A stretch of 14,074 nt of DNA from an uncultured Oscillospiraceae bacterium (GTDB taxonomy: Bacteria; Bacillota; Clostridia; Oscillospirales; Oscillospiraceae), in assembly GCA_948616425.1 (NCBI GenBank), contig CAPGBJ010000014.1:1-14074 (forward strand), written 5' to 3'. A program made the position numbers and the translations under genes. Position 1 is the first letter of the stretch. Every line of letters starts with the position of its first letter. Below, in pieces: positions 7,415 to 13,899 of this stretch. The notes under the pieces were generated by a model. It saw only the letters and a list, made by a program, of their open reading frames with translations. It had not been told where the DNA came from and searched no databases.

Positions 7415-7750
7415 GTGAAAGACATGATTGCATATTGCGGACTGAACTGTGAAAAATGCGACGCCTATCTTGCGACCATTCACGATGACCAAGTGTTGCG
7501 TGAAAAAACCGCAAAATTATGGGCTGAGTTAAATCAAGCTCCCATTCTGCCTGAACATATCAACTGTCAAGGCTGCCGCGTTGAGGGAGTGAAAACGGTA
7601 TTTTGCGACAGTCTCTGTGAAATTCGCCAGTGTGCGCTGAAAAAGGGCGTTGCGACCTGCGGTGACTGTCCGGAGCTGGAAAATTGTCAAATTGTTGGAG
7701 CGGTTATCTCCAATAACCCCGAAGCTCTGGAAAATCTGAAAAGGAACTAG
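7415..7750 (+). CDS. Cys-rich small protein, DUF3795 family
   Basis: A 111-residue cytosolic protein with 11 cysteines at 8, 12, 15, 51, 54, 64, 68, 73, 82, 85 and 91. The opening MIAYCGLNCEKCDAY and the later CQGC and CGDCPELENC blocks are typical of the DUF3795 family, whose function is not established. The Cys pattern suggests zinc or an iron-sulfur cluster. Start is GTG at 7415, set by TGGAGGT. It has its own promoter. It is clearly more AT-rich and less codon-biased than cstA before it and the gene after it, which could reflect transfer or low expression. The following gene begins 10 bases after its stop, so they may share a transcript. Confidence 0.8.
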   Translation: MKDMIAYCGLNCEKCDAYLATIHDDQVLREKTAKLWAELNQAPILPEHINCQGCRVEGVKTVFCDSLCEIRQCALKKGVATCGDCPELENCQIVGAVISNNPEALENLKRN

Positions 7751-7760
7751 GCGATCATCC

Positions 7761-8621
7761 ATGCTATTCAAACCAGTACAGCTGGGCCGGGAGGCCCTGG
7801 ATCGGAATACCCTGATTGCGGACCGGAAGTCCTGCAAGCGCTTCGGCCCCTGCGGGGTAGGGGAGAGGGCCCTGTATCTCAGCAGCTTTTACCTGAACTG
7901 CCGGTACTACCTGCCCTGGTCCGGCGTCACCCGGGTGTTTAAGCGGGTGGTCATGAGCAAGGGGGGCTTCTCCCACAAGGGCATCTTCGCCTCCATCCCC
8001 TATCTGGTGGTGGAGTACGACGGCGGCCGGGAGAAGCAGTGCACTTACAAATACGAGGAGCAGGTGGACCAGCTGCTGGCCTATCTGAAGCGGGTCCGCC
8101 CGGAGATCAAACAGGTGAGCGCGGCGGCGGAGGTCCGTCTGGAGGAGCGGGTACGGGAACAGCCTCCCAAACCGGAGCTGACCGGGGAGGCCCTGGACAC
8201 GCTGAAGGCGCTCAAGGCGGCGGAGGCCGTTCTGGAGAAGCGGCCCGACCTGTATCTGGAGCTGAGCAAATCCACCCGGCAGTTGAGGGAGCTGAACCTC
8301 ATCCTCTCCGCCCGCCGGGGCGGGAAAATGAAAAAACGAGAAGAAGATATCCCGTCCCGCGCGGAGCGGGCCAAGGAAGCTATGGAGGCGTTTTTGCAGG
8401 ACTACACCCCCTTCCCCCTCCCGGCTCGCTACGCCCACCCCATCGTCCTCCGGCGGATGGGGCGCTGCGTGGAGGAGGGTCGGGCCGATACCCCCGAACA
8501 GGCCCTGGAAACGGTCAAGGCGGACCTGAAAGCCCTGAACTCCTCCGTCCAGGTGAGCCAGGAGGAGCACGACGAGGTGGTAGCGGTCAAGGCCATGTTT
8601 CTCAATGAGGACTACCGGTAG
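7761..8621 (+). CDS. Unrecognised protein with beta-rich N-terminal domain
   Basis: A 286-residue soluble protein that I cannot assign. Residues about 37-110 (ALYLSSFYLNCRYYLPWSGV, then KGIFASIPYLVVEYDGG, then KYEEQVDQLLAYL) alternate short hydrophobic strands and end in a helix, like PH-like or bacterial GRAM-type folds. Residues about 115-190 are charged and helical. The rest is helical with an ALETVKADLKALN segment near the end. No catalytic motif, signal peptide or membrane segment is seen. It starts at ATG 7761, 10 bases after the DUF3795 gene, with a weak AAAAGGA site about 13 bases upstream. It is GC-rich like the core genes. Frame length and codon use make it a real gene. Confidence 0.75.
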   Translation: MLFKPVQLGREALDRNTLIADRKSCKRFGPCGVGERALYLSSFYLNCRYYLPWSGVTRVFKRVVMSKGGFSHKGIFASIPYLVVEYDGGREKQCTYKYEEQVDQLLAYLKRVRPEIKQVSAAAEVRLEERVREQPPKPELTGEALDTLKALKAAEAVLEKRPDLYLELSKSTRQLRELNLILSARRGGKMKKREEDIPSRAERAKEAMEAFLQDYTPFPLPARYAHPIVLRRMGRCVEEGRADTPEQALETVKADLKALNSSVQVSQEEHDEVVAVKAMFLNEDYR

Positions 8622-8692
8622 ACCACGTCATTTTGCAATCTGTCGATATAAATAATTCATAAATGTAATTCCATTCTTAGCCAATTTGATGA

Positions 8693-8721
8693 TTGACGGC
8701 TCTTTTTGAATATGTTATGAT
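8693..8721 (+). promoter_or_regulatory. Near-consensus promoter before structured leader
   Basis: TTGACG (8693-8698), a 17-base spacer, and TATGAT (8716-8721) with the extended TGT just before it. The predicted start near 8728 coincides with the foot of the stem-loop at 8731-8782. The only downstream coding sequence is a truncated dehydrogenase, so the promoter seems to have lost its original target or serves an RNA. Confidence 0.75.
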
Positions 8722-8730
8722 TTCCCCATT

Positions 8731-8782
8731 GCAAGGGCAAAGGCGTCTTTGAGCGAGTTTTCGCGGATGTCTGCGCCCTTGC
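8731..8782 (+). ncRNA. Structured leader or small RNA candidate
   Basis: Three nested helices can be drawn by eye: GCAAGGGC (8731-8738) with GCCCTTGC (8775-8782), GGCGTC (8742-8747) with GATGTC (8766-8771, allowing G-U), and GCGA (8753-8756) with TCGC (8761-8764) closing a GTTT loop. Transcription would begin about 3 bases before the outer helix. No U tract follows. I do not recognise a known riboswitch; it could be a leader element of the lost gene or a free RNA. Confidence 0.4.
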
Positions 8783-8799
8783 CTTAACACGCCAAAAGT

Positions 8800-9189
8800 A
8801 TGTCCATCGACGAGGTACTGAAGATCTCCGACCTTGTTACCATCCACATGCCCCTCACCCCCGAGACCAAGAACCTGTCTAACGCCAAGTCCATCGCCAG
8901 GATGAAGGACGACGCCGTGGTGCTGAACATGGCCCGGGGCGGCATCGTCAACGAGGAGGATATGTATGAGGCCTTAAAGTCAGGTAAGATCGGCGGCTAT
9001 GCCTCTGATGTTATGGAGGAAGAACTGGTTGACGAAGGCCTGGATACAAAATTCCACTCACCGCTGATCGAATGTGATAACTTCATTATCTCTCCCCATT
9101 TGGGCGCTCAAACCGTAGATGCTTCCCGGGATATTGGCGGTTATATCATCCAAAAAGTAAAAGACACCCTAGATTTGTGCGCAAAGTAA
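8800..9189 (+). pseudogene. D-3-phosphoglycerate dehydrogenase-like gene, C-terminal remnant
   Basis: The 129-residue frame is the C-terminal part of a D-isomer-specific 2-hydroxyacid dehydrogenase, most like SerA. It keeps ISDLVTIHMPLTPETKN (9-25), the catalytic Arg46 in MARGGIVNEE, the Asp/Glu segment YASDVMEEEL (68-77) and the catalytic His100 in SPHLGAQT. Full enzymes exceed 300 residues. The substrate-binding half and the GxGxxG NAD loop are missing. There is no ribosome site before ATG 8800, and an in-frame TAA lies five codons upstream (8785-8787), so the break is close to 8788. A near-consensus promoter and structured leader lie directly upstream, as if a deletion had fused them to this fragment. 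It is at the left edge of the mobile region. Confidence 0.8.
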
Positions 9190-9322
9190 AGACATAATCA
9201 GCACAGGCCGTCTCCGTCACATCGTGCTCCATGTTATCGTCCTCAGAGAAGATAGCCATGATGATGATAGGCACCGGGCATGTTCTGGTCATCCTTACGC
9301 CGTTAAAAAGATGATTGATGCG
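9190..9322 (-). pseudogene. Possible coding remnant (EDDNMEH segment)
   Basis: An open minus-strand frame without a usable start contains PVPIIIMAIFSEDDNMEHD and then ACADYVF. Two readings are possible. The order PIII-TA-like, SEDD, ADYV resembles a response-regulator receiver domain. Alternatively, about 33 bases around GAGGACGATAACATGGAGCA are nearly identical to the EDDNMEH coding segment of the RusA-like gene (minus strand, around 9744-9776), suggesting a duplicated scrap of that gene. Neither extends far enough to settle it. Confidence 0.3.
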
Positions 9323-9384
9323 TCAAAATTGGGGAGCCAATAGTTAATCATTCATTGAAACCGGAGATCATAATACCAAAGCGA

Positions 9385-9434
9385 GTGCGGAAAGAGGGCT
9401 TGCGTCGGGAACGACGCAAGCCCTCTTTCCGCAC
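9385..9434. repeat. Perfect 23-bp inverted repeat with GGAA tetraloop
   Basis: Arms 9385-9407 and 9412-9434 are exact reverse complements over 23 bases, and the 4-base loop GGAA fits the GNRA tetraloop rule on the plus strand. There is no T run on either side, so it is not a typical intrinsic terminator, though it lies beyond the leftward operon of the element and could stop or stabilise that transcript. It could also be an interspersed palindromic element. Confidence 0.9.
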
Positions 9435-9442
9435 CTCAACCT

Positions 9443-9486
9443 GTTCTGCTCGTCGCGTCTGCCAAGGCAGACACTCCTCGCAGAAC
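9443..9486. repeat. Second stem-loop, nested inverted repeats
   Basis: Outer arms GTTCTGC (9443-9449) and GCAGAAC (9480-9486) enclose inner arms GTCTGCC (9457-9463) and GGCAGAC (9466-9472), with a symmetric 7-base internal loop between. It sits 8 bases from the 23-bp hairpin, and the two may form one structured element. Confidence 0.75.
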
Positions 9487-9638
9487 CCCTCTCTGTACCC
9501 GCTTCACCATGATTGATTTTGTGTTCAATTAACAGCGCATCATGGCTGATTGAAGTCCAAGGCAAACATAGATTTTGCGCTCCGCCTCGTTCACCATGAC
9601 ATTTTTGGAACCTCACAGTTTCGTCAAAAACTCAGCCT

Positions 9639-10220
9639 TCATGTGATGCTTCTGATTTGCTGTGATTTGTCAAAGTCCAAAATACGGATGATCGTAGCAC
9701 CTTTTTCTCCCCATCTTCCAATCACTGAAAAAGCCATATGCTCCATGTTGTCGTCCTCAAAAAAGATACCCTTCAGATTGTTGAGTACCACCTGGATGGA
9801 CCGGTTGGAGGTATCCCACAGTCTAGCATTATCGCTTCCTCTGGGAGTGATGATCTTGATCTCAACCATAGCCTTATCAAAATAGGGGAGGGGCCTCTGT
9901 TGGGCCGCCTCTCCTATGGCCGCATGGATCATCGCTTTCCAATGTTCCTCGACTGCCTCGGTCAGTCTCTTCATAGACGGCAACGGCTCCGTAATTGTCA
10001 GCGTCACCACAGAATCTTTATTTTTCCCACCGCTGTGCGCATTTGCAACTCGCTCAGCACTCCCACCAAAGGTCTCCATATCATAAATCACAGATAGCAG
10101 CTGGCTTTGCAGCCGGAGCGTTAGGTCGTACATTTTGTGAAGCTGGTCCGCGCTTGCTCCACCGCCCTCAGCCAGACACCGATCAATTTGAACTATCGTT
10201 TTCTTCAGTGAGATATTCAA
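9639..10220 (-). CDS. RusA-like protein with altered active site
   Basis: A 193-residue protein. Residues 1-65 are helical and unassigned. Residues about 70-185 follow the RusA Holliday-junction resolvase layout: VVTLTITEPLPS (71-82), a helix with EEHWKAMIHAAIGEAA, then MVEIKIITPRG (118-128), then WDTSN (135-139), VLNNLKGIFFEDDNMEH (145-161) and a closing strand ATIIRIL. RusA enzymes carry DxDN and a nearby Lys. Here the motif is D136-T-S138-N139, so the second Asp is Ser and the Lys is not seen, while the EDD pair (155-157) is kept. It may bind DNA without cutting, or use other residues. The start is TTG at 10220 with GGAGGG 11 bases upstream; it overlaps the end of the preceding gene by 38 bases. 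Family assignment is by eye and uncertain. Confidence 0.55.
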   Translation of the reverse strand: MNISLKKTIVQIDRCLAEGGGASADQLHKMYDLTLRLQSQLLSVIYDMETFGGSAERVANAHSGGKNKDSVVTLTITEPLPSMKRLTEAVEEHWKAMIHAAIGEAAQQRPLPYFDKAMVEIKIITPRGSDNARLWDTSNRSIQVVLNNLKGIFFEDDNMEHMAFSVIGRWGEKGATIIRILDFDKSQQIRSIT

Positions 10221-11268
10221 AAAACTGTATTCCCTCCAATTCTACCACGTCCGGGTACATCCGCAGAATCGGCCTGTCCCGTTTCCGGTAGCAAATTGCA
10301 TATCGTACCTCCGGTGGTGCTGGCATATCACTTTCCAAAAGTTTCTTCAGTTCCTTCACCGCCGAGAAAAAATAGACATATTTCAGCAAGTCGGTCGCTG
10401 GGTTGACAAAAAAGCGGTAAGGCCACTTTTCGTAGTCGCCCTGTGCCGGGTCATGTGACCTGGTCTCATTTTTACTTCGATCACATACCTCGCTCTCGGA
10501 ACCCAGTATCGCTTGTATGTCTATCTGAAACCATCTTGGCGTTGTAAAATAGACGTGTTCATATTGCGCCCGCAGCTTAATGGGCGAACGAGACCAGCAG
10601 GTCGGTTTATTGCGCTCTAGGCAAATATCGGAGAGAAGTTGCCGCCGGCTCCACATCGTCTGACGAATAATATTTTTTACCGTTTTATTTCGTTTTCCAT
10701 CCTCACAAATCAAGATCATCCCTGTTGCTTTCGTCTCATAGCTGCCGTATTTTGTATAGAACAGTGATCCCTCCGCCCGCACCTGCCACTCCATGCTCCC
10801 GTCCCCTATGTCATAGACAGCCAGCTTTTCTTTTCCTGCAAGCACCATCCCGGTAAAGCGTGTAGTGGACAGGATACCCGGAGCAATATTCCTCCAGCAA
10901 GCCGAGGGAATAAAAACAGGTTGCCGTGATTCCGGCACTTCCGCGACGGCGAGGATACCGTGTTCCTCCATCAACACTGCCATGCGGGACACCTCCATCA
11001 CTCGCTGGATGGACTGCTCCCCGCCACCCGCTGAGATCAACGGCTTGATGTTAGGGAACAAAGCACGCCCCTTTGCCAAAATTGACACGCTTCCGTCCTT
11101 GCGTTTGGTGAGGTACTTGTTCTTTGTCAGTGGCCGAAAAGCATAGGACAGGGCTACATGGTCTCCAGTTCCCTCCGTATCCAACAGATGCAGACAACTG
11201 GCATAGTCCAACAGGTTGAACCGGGCCAGATGTCGGATCAGCTTTAATTGGTTTTCGTGTAATCTCAT
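10183..11268 (-). CDS. Unrecognised element protein with winged-helix-like N-terminus
   Basis: A 361-residue protein. The first 85 residues (MRLHENQLKLIRHLARFNLLDYASCLHLL, then ALSYAFRPLTKNKYLTKRKDGSVSILAKGRALF) look like a winged helix, as in replication-relaxation or MobC-like proteins of Gram-positive mobile elements. The middle contains FTGMVLAGKEKLAVYDIGDGSMEW and a segment ATGMILICED. No relaxase, primase or helicase motif is seen, so I name no function. Start is ATG 11268 with GGAGGA 6 bases upstream. It is the first long gene of the leftward operon, followed by the overlapping RusA-like gene and preceded by a hairpin at 11290-11342. The context suggests a role in replication or its control. 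Confidence 0.7.
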   Translation of the reverse strand: MRLHENQLKLIRHLARFNLLDYASCLHLLDTEGTGDHVALSYAFRPLTKNKYLTKRKDGSVSILAKGRALFPNIKPLISAGGGEQSIQRVMEVSRMAVLMEEHGILAVAEVPESRQPVFIPSACWRNIAPGILSTTRFTGMVLAGKEKLAVYDIGDGSMEWQVRAEGSLFYTKYGSYETKATGMILICEDGKRNKTVKNIIRQTMWSRRQLLSDICLERNKPTCWSRSPIKLRAQYEHVYFTTPRWFQIDIQAILGSESEVCDRSKNETRSHDPAQGDYEKWPYRFFVNPATDLLKYVYFFSAVKELKKLLESDMPAPPEVRYAICYRKRDRPILRMYPDVVELEGIQFFEYLTEENDSSN

Positions 11269-11289
11269 TTGATTCCTCCAAATAGAAAG

Positions 11290-11342
11290 ATTGGGCGGTC
11301 AGGCCAGCGGCTTCTTCCAAAGCTGTTGACCTGCCGCCCGAT
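11290..11342 (-). promoter_or_regulatory. Hairpin in leader of the 361-residue gene
   Basis: An imperfect stem of about 18 bp pairs attgggcggtcaggccagc (11290-11308) with gttgacctgccgcccgat (11325-11342), with a GCTT/AAGC extension inside. On the minus strand it is followed by TTTCTATTT and then the ribosome site of the next gene. That fits an attenuator or terminator between the small upstream genes and the 361-residue gene, and folding could also affect its translation. Confidence 0.55.
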
Positions 11343-11396
11343 TTTGTGACTGCTTTCACGGAAAACAATCACCCCCTCAACTACTAAAGCCTTCGC

Positions 11397-11627
11397 TTAG
11401 TCCTCCAGAGAGTTGCCGTTAAGATACGCAATCAGCCGCTCGGTATAGAGGCGGATGTACCGCTGCCGGGTTCCAATGTTGGCGCCCAGCAGGCAGAACG
11501 GCTTCCGGCCCTCCGCCACCAACTTGGACAGCTGACGGGGCGAGACGCCTAACAGTTCCGAAGCTACCTTCAGTGGTGTAAAGTTGGGATACTCCCGACG
11601 CAGCTTGTTCGTCGCTTTGTTGTCCAC
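11397..11627 (-). CDS. Small excisionase-type DNA-binding protein
   Basis: A 76-residue basic protein. FTPLKVASELLGVSPRQLSKLVAEG (16-40) is a helix-turn-helix of the excisionase/MerR-like group, followed by a wing (IGTRQRYIRL) and a C-terminal helix (YTERLIAYLNG). Start is GTG at 11627, with AGGAGGT about 8 bases upstream. It follows the 57-residue HTH protein by 46 bases in the same direction. It probably directs excision or controls the leftward genes; a role as excisionase is inferred from size, fold and position near int. Confidence 0.75.
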   Translation of the reverse strand: MDNKATNKLRREYPNFTPLKVASELLGVSPRQLSKLVAEGRKPFCLLGANIGTRQRYIRLYTERLIAYLNGNSLED

Positions 11628-11673
11628 AGGTATTTACCTCCTTTCTCCGCGTATTGCAGTTTTTTGCCGGTGT

Positions 11674-11847
11674 TCAGTCGGACTGCTCTTTTTTGCCCAA
11701 CTGTTCCACGAGTGCTTGGACATTGATGTAGTACACGCCGCCGCTTTTGATGTGCGGGATCGTGCCGTCCTTACATCCTTGCCGCAGAAAATACTGCGAC
11801 AGCCCCGTGGTCTTGCAGGCTTCCGTAATTTTTTGGAATGGAACCAT
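11674..11847 (-). CDS. Small helix-turn-helix protein, excisionase-like
   Basis: A 57-residue protein, first gene of the leftward operon. FQKITEACKTTGLSQYFLRQGCKDGTIPHIKSGGVYYINVQALVEQL has the HTH_17/excisionase pattern: a helix-turn-helix, then IPHIKSGG and the YYIN strand of the wing. I use ATG at 11847: AGGAGG lies 8 bases upstream. The upstream in-frame starts either overlap this ribosome site or lie before it. Together with the next gene it makes two such proteins in tandem, one possibly an excisionase and the other a regulator. Transcription is from the strong divergent promoter at 11923-11951. Confidence 0.75.
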   Translation of the reverse strand: MVPFQKITEACKTTGLSQYFLRQGCKDGTIPHIKSGGVYYINVQALVEQLGKKEQSD

Positions 11848-11922
11848 AGGCATTACCTCCTTTGCATAAATTACACACACTCGCCATGCTATCTATTCTT
11901 ATTGCTTATATGCGATATTCAA

Positions 11923-11951
11923 ATCATACACCTGTCATGTGCCATTGTCAA
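11923..11951 (-). promoter_or_regulatory. Leftward promoter of the element
   Basis: On the minus strand TTGACA (11951-11946) and TATGAT (11928-11923) are 17 bases apart, almost full consensus. The spacer repeats TGACA. It drives the excisionase-like genes and lies within 55 bases of the rightward repressor promoter, making a typical lysis/lysogeny-like switch region. Confidence 0.85.
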
Positions 11952-11965
11952 TACTAATTTTTCTT

Positions 11966-11994
11966 ATTTTGAAATTATTTTATTTCTTCAAAAT
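11966..11994. promoter_or_regulatory. Inverted repeat, candidate operator
   Basis: Exact 8-bp arms ATTTTGAA (11966-11973) and TTCAAAAT (11987-11994) lie between the two divergent promoters, 6 bases before the rightward -35. The position suits binding by the XRE protein, but AT-rich sequence makes chance pairing possible. Confidence 0.4.
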
Positions 11995-12000
11995 TATATA

Positions 12001-12029
12001 TTGCTTTTCTGCAACTATCGTGGTATAAT
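12001..12029 (+). promoter_or_regulatory. Rightward promoter of repressor and integrase
   Basis: TTGCTT (12001-12006), a 17-base spacer and a perfect TATAAT (12024-12029) precede the XRE gene by about 32 bases. Confidence 0.8.
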
Positions 12030-12060
12030 GAAGCCCTATTACAAAACAGGAGGGAACACC

Positions 12061-12603
12061 ATGACCACAGGAGAAAGAATCCGTACCCGCCGCAAGCAGC
12101 TCGGTATGTCGGTGGACGATCTGGCCGCCAAGCTGGGCAAGAACCGCGCCACCATCTACCGCTATGAGAGCGACGCCATCGAGATGCCCGCCAGTCTGCT
12201 GAAGCCCCTGGCCGATGCACTGGATACCGTCCCCGATGAGCTGATGAACTGGGGCAGTCTGCTGGTCAGTGAAGCGGAGCGCCAGGACAAGATGCAGGAA
12301 GTTCTGCCGCTGATTACAGATGGAATTTCGATTGAGGGCAAAAACCAAAAGTACATTTTGGTCAAAGCCCCTGCACACGGCGGCAAATTGGAATCTGAGC
12401 TTCGCTCTGCATTTCTGACCCTCTACCAATTTAATAACAATGGTCAGGACACAAAAATGCGCACTCTCCGAATCTTGGGAGAATTGGTGTCAACGCTTGA
12501 TGCCAAGGATCAGGAAAAACTAGTATCCTACGGAGAATTTTTGGATGCACAGAGCCAGAAGAAAAGGGGGATTTCTATGGAACACCCTTACCAACGCGAA
12601 TAA
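12061..12603 (+). CDS. XRE-family repressor-like regulator
   Basis: A 180-residue protein with an N-terminal Cro/CI-type helix-turn-helix: GERIRTRRKQLGMSVDDLAAKLGKNRATIYRYESDA (about 4-39), followed by LKPLADALDTVPDELMNW. The C-terminal part contains no recognisable peptidase Ser/Lys pair. I chose ATG 12061 because GGAGGG lies 6 bases upstream and a TATAAT promoter is correctly spaced; the frame is open further upstream but crosses the promoter. Sixteen bases separate it from the integrase gene, so both are probably co-transcribed. It most likely represses the divergent leftward promoter and keeps the element dormant. Confidence 0.88.
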   Translation: MTTGERIRTRRKQLGMSVDDLAAKLGKNRATIYRYESDAIEMPASLLKPLADALDTVPDELMNWGSLLVSEAERQDKMQEVLPLITDGISIEGKNQKYILVKAPAHGGKLESELRSAFLTLYQFNNNGQDTKMRTLRILGELVSTLDAKDQEKLVSYGEFLDAQSQKKRGISMEHPYQRE

Positions 12604-12619
12604 AAGGAAAGGAATTTTT

Positions 12620-13816
12620 ATGGCATCAACCAGAAAACGAACCACCAAAGACGGACAAATCTTCTATGAGATCCGGGTCAGCCGTGGACGGGGGAAGTCC
12701 TACCTAACCACCCGCTGGTATCCTCCGGAGGGCTGGGGGCAAAAGGCTATTGAACGTACACTGGCAAAGGAGGCCTCGGAATTTGAGCGCCGTTGTCGGG
12801 AAGGCGAGGTCGTCAGTCGTGCGGAGCAAAAAGAAAGCGACCTCCGGCAGAAGCGGGAGGCCACAAAGATTCAGACGTTGCGACAGTACGGCGAAGCAGT
12901 ATTTATGCCAGCTAAGGGCGTCACAATGAGCGAGAATGGCCGGTGCGCTTACCAGGGCAATCTCAATCACTGGATATATCCGGCTCTGGGCAATCTGAAA
13001 ATGCCCGATATTACCCCGGCCAATATCTCCGCTCTGTTGCTCTCTATGCAATCGGATGGCAAAGCCCACGCAACCTGTGTCAAGGTCTATACCATCCTGC
13101 ACAGCCTTTTCAAAATGGCCTATATGGCCGATGTAATCTCTGCCAATCCTATGGATAAGGTGGAACGTCCAAAGCCCCGCAAAGGCGAGATCAAGGATAA
13201 GGACGTGGAGGCCTACACAACGGAGGAGGTCCAGCGTATCTTTGCCGCACTGGAACATGAGCCGTTGAAGTGGCGTACCTTGATGCGCTTACTAATCGAC
13301 ACCGGCATCCGTCGGGGCGAGTGCTGCGGACTCCAGTGGAAAGATATCGACTTCAAAGCTGGTACGATCACAATCCGAGGGAACCTCTGCTACACACCTC
13401 AAAAGGGCATTTACCTTGACACCCCCAAAAGCGGTAAGGTGAGGACGATAGATGTTGACCCGGAGATTATCTGGCTACTTCAGCAGCTCAGGCTAGAACA
13501 GACGAGCCACGCCATTAGCACCTATGTCTTTACCCAGCAGGACAGCCCGGAACCGATGCACCCTCAATCCCCGGCCAGGTATATGCAGAAGTTTTCCAAG
13601 AAGTATGATGTACCCGGTCTTCATCCCCATAAACTCCGTCATACCTTTGCCAGTATCGCGATCACCAACGGCGCCGATGTGGCCAGTGTATCTGAGAAGC
13701 TGGGGCACAACGACAAGGCCGTCACCCTCCGCATGTACACCCACGCAGATCAAGAAAGCATGAAGCGGGCCAGCCAAATTTTCAGAGATGCTCTGAAAAA
13801 AGCTGGTCAGGCGTAA
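12620..13816 (+). CDS. int: Tyrosine-type integrase
   Basis: A 398-residue site-specific recombinase. The N-terminal 65 residues (ASTRKRTTKDGQIFYEIRVSR onward) look like an arm-type DNA-binding domain, and about 85-180 is the core-binding SAM-like domain. The catalytic domain has all the expected residues: Arg231 (TGIRRGE), Lys270 (TPKSGK), His337 and Arg340 (PHKLRHT), His363 (LGHND) and Tyr373 (RMYTH). Start ATG 12620 has AAGGAAAGG about 7 bases upstream; the longer frame from 12545 would overlap the repressor gene. Its end lies 121 bases from the 3' end of tRNA-Thr, the usual geometry for integration into a tRNA gene. It appears intact. Confidence 0.95.
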   Translation: MASTRKRTTKDGQIFYEIRVSRGRGKSYLTTRWYPPEGWGQKAIERTLAKEASEFERRCREGEVVSRAEQKESDLRQKREATKIQTLRQYGEAVFMPAKGVTMSENGRCAYQGNLNHWIYPALGNLKMPDITPANISALLLSMQSDGKAHATCVKVYTILHSLFKMAYMADVISANPMDKVERPKPRKGEIKDKDVEAYTTEEVQRIFAALEHEPLKWRTLMRLLIDTGIRRGECCGLQWKDIDFKAGTITIRGNLCYTPQKGIYLDTPKSGKVRTIDVDPEIIWLLQQLRLEQTSHAISTYVFTQQDSPEPMHPQSPARYMQKFSKKYDVPGLHPHKLRHTFASIAITNGADVASVSEKLGHNDKAVTLRMYTHADQESMKRASQIFRDALKKAGQA

Positions 13817-13843
13817 TGTGAATCAGTACCTTAAAATCTATCG

Positions 13844-13866
13844 GTATGGGTTTCTGTATGGGTTTC
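13844..13866 (+). repeat. Tandem 11-bp direct repeat GTATGGGTTTC
   Basis: Two exact copies (13844-13854 and 13856-13866) lie one base apart, directly after int and before the tRNA. The one-turn spacing and position fit arm-type integrase binding sites near an attachment site. This is inference. Confidence 0.6.
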
Positions 13867-13899
13867 CTGCTGGGCAGTTTCTCCTCCAGACAAATGGAA

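Noticed and set aside
4988..7492. 834-codon minus-strand open frame opposite the VWA and cstA genes
   Set aside because: Low-complexity Gly/Asp/His/Val-rich translation with no domain. It is the antisense shadow of two strongly supported plus-strand genes with biased codons.
9385..9486. CRISPR-like repeat array
   Set aside because: The repeats are single inverted pairs, not regularly spaced direct repeats with spacers, and no cas gene is present.
9436..9510. 24-residue minus-strand frame MVKRVQRGVLRGVSALADATSRTG
   Set aside because: No ribosome site, and it runs through the nested stem-loop; more likely structural RNA or repeat sequence than protein.
9529..9597. 22-residue minus-strand frame after the RusA-like gene
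   Set aside because: No ribosome site and no recognisable family; too short to support.
9368..9616. 82-codon minus-strand frame through the hairpins
   Set aside because: It reads through the 23-bp palindrome and has no ribosome site or protein-like pattern.
11584..12060. Upstream extension of the XRE gene
   Set aside because: It crosses the antisense HTH gene, both promoters and the ribosome site; the ATG at 12061 has a correct ribosome site.
12545..12619. Upstream extension of the integrase gene
   Set aside because: It overlaps the repressor's end; ATG 12620 has a good ribosome site and begins the usual integrase N-terminus.
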